A DNA stretch of 64,000 bases, from NCBI RefSeq assembly GCF_003491325.1, contig NZ_CP022881.1, positions 1,240,001 through 1,304,000 on the forward strand. The letters run 5' to 3'. The position numbers and the translations under genes were made by a program. Shown here in pieces: positions 61,605-64,000 of the stretch (within the stretch, counting starts at the first letter, position 1; each line of letters begins with the position of its first letter). The notes below the pieces were generated by a model, which made no database searches, had not been told where the DNA came from, and was given only the letters and a program-made list of their open reading frames with translations. This DNA comes from Staphylococcus sp. M0911. GTDB taxonomy: Bacteria > Bacillota > Bacilli > Staphylococcales > Staphylococcaceae.

Positions 61605-63011
61605 ATGACACAACAAATAGGTGTAGTAGGTTTAGCCGTAATGGGTAAAAACCTTGCATGGAATATTGAATCACGTGGTTATAGTGTATCTGTTTATAAT
61701 CGTTCTAGACAAAAAACGGATGAAATGGTGGAAGAATCAAAAGGTAAAAGTATCCACCCAACATATTCTTTAGAAGAATTTGTTAATTCATTAGAAAAAC
61801 CCCGTAAAATTTTATTAATGGTTAAAGCTGGTCCTGCTACTGATGCAACAATAGATGGTTTATTACCTTTATTAGATGATGATGATATTTTAATTGATGG
61901 TGGTAATACAAACTATCAAGATACAATTCGTCGAAATAAAGCATTAGCTGAAAGTGGCGTTAATTTCATCGGTATGGGCGTTTCAGGTGGTGAAGTAGGT
62001 GCTTTAACTGGTCCTTCTTTAATGCCTGGTGGTCAAGAAGCTGCTTATAATAAAGTCAGTGATATCTTAGATGCCATTGCAGCAAAAGCTCAAGATGGTG
62101 CATCTTGCGTAACTTACATTGGACCAAATGGTGCAGGCCATTATGTAAAAATGGTTCATAACGGTATTGAATACGCAGATATGCAATTAATTGCTGAAAG
62201 TTATGCAATGATGAAAGACTTATTAGGTATGAGTCATACTGAAATTTCTCAAACTTTCAAAGACTGGAATGCTGGAGAACTTGAAAGTTACTTAATAGAA
62301 ATTACTGGCGATATTTTCACTAAACTAGATGAAAACAACGAACCATTAGTAGAAAAAATATTAGATACTGCTGGTCAAAAAGGTACAGGTAAATGGACTT
62401 CTATTAATGCTTTAGAATTAGGAATTCCATTAACAATTATCACTGAATCAGTATTTGCACGTTTCATTTCATCAATTAAAGCAGAACGTGTTAATGCCTC
62501 TAAATCATTAAATGGACCGCAAGCATCATTTGATGGTAATAAAGAAGAATTCTTAGAAAAAATCAGAAAAGCATTATATATGAGTAAGATTTGTTCATAC
62601 GCTCAAGGCTTTGCTCAAATGAGAAAAGCAAGCGAAGACCACGAATGGAACTTAAAATTAGGTGAGCTTGCAATGATATGGCGTGAAGGTTGTATCATTC
62701 GTGCACAATTCTTACAAAAAATTAAAGATGCTTATGATAATAATCCTGAACTTGAAAACTTATTATTAGATCCATATTTCAAAAATATTGTTACAGATTA
62801 CCAAGATGCGTTAAGAGATGTTGTAGCAACAGGCGTTAAAAACGGTGTACCAACACCAGGATTCTCTGCCAGTGTGAACTATTATGATAGTTATCGTTCT
62901 GAAGATTTACCAGCAAATCTTATTCAAGCTCAACGTGACTATTTCGGTGCACATACTTATGAACGTAAAGACCGTGAAGGTGTGTTCCATACACAATGGG
63001 TTGAAGAGTAA
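61605..63011 (+). CDS. gnd: 6-phosphogluconate dehydrogenase, decarboxylating
   Basis: Oxidative pentose phosphate enzyme producing ribulose 5-phosphate and NADPH. 468 residues, normal length. NADP-binding [15 protein letters not shown], substrate motif [19 protein letters not shown], catalytic [13 protein letters not shown] and KGTGKWTS are intact. AGAGGT precedes ATG 61605. Ended by a strong GAAA-loop terminator. Confidence 0.98.
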   Translation: MTQQIGVVGLAVMGKNLAWNIESRGYSVSVYNRSRQKTDEMVEESKGKSIHPTYSLEEFVNSLEKPRKILLMVKAGPATDATIDGLLPLLDDDDILIDGGNTNYQDTIRRNKALAESGVNFIGMGVSGGEVGALTGPSLMPGGQEAAYNKVSDILDAIAAKAQDGASCVTYIGPNGAGHYVKMVHNGIEYADMQLIAESYAMMKDLLGMSHTEISQTFKDWNAGELESYLIEITGDIFTKLDENNEPLVEKILDTAGQKGTGKWTSINALELGIPLTIITESVFARFISSIKAERVNASKSLNGPQASFDGNKEEFLEKIRKALYMSKICSYAQGFAQMRKASEDHEWNLKLGELAMIWREGCIIRAQFLQKIKDAYDNNPELENLLLDPYFKNIVTDYQDALRDVVATGVKNGVPTPGFSASVNYYDSYRSEDLPANLIQAQRDYFGAHTYERKDREGVFHTQWVEE

Positions 63012-63027
63012 TACTCATATTTGATTT

Positions 63028-63062
63028 AAAACGTCTTACACGAAAGTGTAAGGCGTTTTTTA
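63028..63062 (+). terminator. Terminator after gnd
   Basis: AAAACGTCTTACAC (63028-63041) pairs with GTGTAAGGCGTTTT (63046-63059), tetraloop GAAA, then T run. Confidence 0.94.
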
Positions 63063-63089
63063 AGTTATTTTATTTTCACATCAAAAATT

Positions 63090-63118
63090 TTGACCCTCGC
63101 TCATTTTATCGATAAAAT
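63090..63118 (+). promoter_or_regulatory. malA promoter
   Basis: TTGACC (63090-63095), 17-base spacer, TAAAAT (63113-63118). Confidence 0.65.
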
Positions 63119-63127
63119 AAATGATAA

Positions 63128-63141
63128 AGAAACCGGTTTCA
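63128..63141 (+). promoter_or_regulatory. CcpA cre-like operator of malA
   Basis: AGAAACCGGTTTCA matches the cre consensus TGNAANCGNTNNCA at every fixed position but the first, and contains the palindrome GAAACCGGTTTC. It lies about 10 bases after the -10, a roadblock position. A LacI-family MalR operator is the alternative reading. Confidence 0.7.
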
Positions 63142-63175
63142 TTAATTAACAATATATATTAGAGGTGTACTTAAG

Positions 63176-64000
63176 ATGACTAAAAATTGGTGGAAAGAAG
63201 CCGTTGCATATCAAGTTTATCCGAGAAGTTTTAATGATAGTAACAACGATGGTATAGGGGATTTACCCGGTGTGATTGAAAAATTAGATTACTTAAAAGA
63301 TTTAGGTATAGATGTAATTTGGTTGAGTCCAATGTACAAATCTCCAAATGATGACAATGGCTATGATATAAGCGACTATCAAGCGATTATGGCCGAATTT
63401 GGTACAATGAATGACTTTGATCAATTGTTAGAAGGTGTTCATCAACGTGGAATGAAATTAATACTAGATTTAGTTGTAAATCATACTTCTGATGAACATC
63501 CATGGTTTATCGAATCAAGATCAAGTAAAGATAATCCTAAACGTGACTGGTATATTTGGGAAGATCCAAAACCTCATGGCTCGGAACCTAATAACTGGGA
63601 AAGTATTTTTAATGGTTCAACATGGGAATATGATGCCAAAACAGGTCAATATTATTTCCATTTGTTTAGTAAAAAACAACCAGATTTAAATTGGAATAAT
63701 AAAGACGTTAGAAAAGCTGTATTCGATATGATGAATTGGTGGTTTGATAAGGGTATTGATGGGTTCAGAGTGGATGCAATTACACATATTAAGAAAACGT
63801 TTGAAGCAGGTGATTTACCTGTACCAAATGGTAAAACATACGCACCTGCATTTGACGTCGATATGAATCAACCCGGTATCCAAGATTGGTTACAAGAAAT
63901 GAAAGATCAATCATTGTCTAACTATGATATTATGACTGTTGGTGAAGCTAATGGTGTGACACCTGACGATGCTGATGAATGGGTCGGAGAAAAAAATGGT
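63176..64000 (+). CDS. malA: Alpha-glucosidase MalA (GH13), 3'-truncated by window edge
   Basis: Hydrolyses maltose and short alpha-glucosides. ATG 63176 follows AGAGGTG; the frame is open to the last base (275 codons; a full protein would be about 550). GH13 regions: I LVVNHTSDEHPWF, II GFRVDAITH with the nucleophile Asp, III VGEAN with the acid/base Glu; N-terminal WWKEAVAYQVYPRSF and DNGYDISDY are typical of the oligo-1,6-glucosidase subfamily. In S. xylosus a malR regulator precedes malA; here gnd does. Carries its own promoter and a cre-like site. Confidence 0.94.
   Translation, partial: MTKNWWKEAVAYQVYPRSFNDSNNDGIGDLPGVIEKLDYLKDLGIDVIWLSPMYKSPNDDNGYDISDYQAIMAEFGTMNDFDQLLEGVHQRGMKLILDLVVNHTSDEHPWFIESRSSKDNPKRDWYIWEDPKPHGSEPNNWESIFNGSTWEYDAKTGQYYFHLFSKKQPDLNWNNKDVRKAVFDMMNWWFDKGIDGFRVDAITHIKKTFEAGDLPVPNGKTYAPAFDVDMNQPGIQDWLQEMKDQSLSNYDIMTVGEANGVTPDDADEWVGEKNG

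Noticed and set aside
63492..63689. 65-codon open frame inside the start of malA
   Set aside because: Wrong frame relative to the clear GH13 protein; no ribosome-binding site and no recognisable domain.

Overview
The window is low-GC Firmicute chromosome and can be placed in Staphylococcus with high confidence. The gene order (mtaB-rpsU-nfeD-floA-phoH-ybeY-dgkA-cdd-era-recO-glyS-ccpN-yqfL-dnaG-rpoD, then sodA-pbp3, comG, gcv, lipM, efp, accBC, xseAB-ispA-argR-recN, the branched-chain keto acid dehydrogenase genes and gnd) and the protein sequences match that genus. An argCJBD cluster sits between efp and accB, where S. aureus as I recall it has efp next to accB. A coagulase-negative species is therefore more likely than S. 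aureus, but I cannot name the species. No prophage, IS element, CRISPR array, tRNA or rRNA was seen; this is essentially core genome.

Layout. 1-8.2 kb: RNA modification and ribosome genes (mtaB 3' part, rpsU), a membrane-microdomain operon (nfeD, floA, an unknown anchored coiled-coil protein), then phoH-ybeY-dgkA-cdd-era-recO. 8.2-16.7 kb: glyS on the minus strand behind a glycine T-box, divergent ccpN-yqfL, then dnaG-rpoD-trmK-nif3. 16.7-24.6 kb: cshB, nfo, a zinc uptake operon with its repressor (znuC-znuB-zur), sodA, pbp3 and the unlisted 49-residue rpmG. 24.8-29 kb: fthC-gluP-yqgQ-glcK-MTH1187-MBL operon. 29-33.1 kb: competence comG operon and aroK. 33.1-39.7 kb: glycine riboswitch with gcvT-gcvPA-gcvPB, rhodanese, lipM, and a minus-strand pair of unknown envelope proteins. 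39.7-48.6 kb: aminopeptidase P-like gene, efp, argCJBD, accBC, yqhY, nusB. 48.6-53.5 kb: xseA-xseB-ispA, argR, recN. 53.7-58.5 kb: the complete branched-chain 2-oxoacid dehydrogenase (E3-E1alpha-E1beta-E2). 58.6-64 kb: brxB, an aromatic acid exporter-like gene, a 31-residue Prli42-like microprotein, an M20 peptidase, gnd and the 5' part of malA.

The genes connect in several ways. Glycine is sensed twice: by a T-box reading uncharged tRNA-Gly (glyS) and by a riboswitch reading free glycine (gcvT-PA-PB). lipM, gcv and the bkd E2/E3 proteins share lipoate chemistry. Branched-chain acyl-CoA from the bkd complex and malonyl-CoA from accBC both feed fatty acid synthesis. ArgR is encoded here, and nearly identical ARG-box-like palindromes precede both argC and argR.

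I found no convincing undescribed multi-gene system. The notable features are small lesions and regulatory details: argD is split by one in-frame TAA (a CAA-to-TAA type change); comGD is split by one in-frame TAA; ccpN can only be full length if it starts at an AUA codon; and the comGA Shine-Dalgarno is buried in the descending arm of the preceding terminator hairpin. Two small uncharacterised envelope genes (minus strand, 38.8-39.6 kb) and the Prli42-like microprotein also merit attention.
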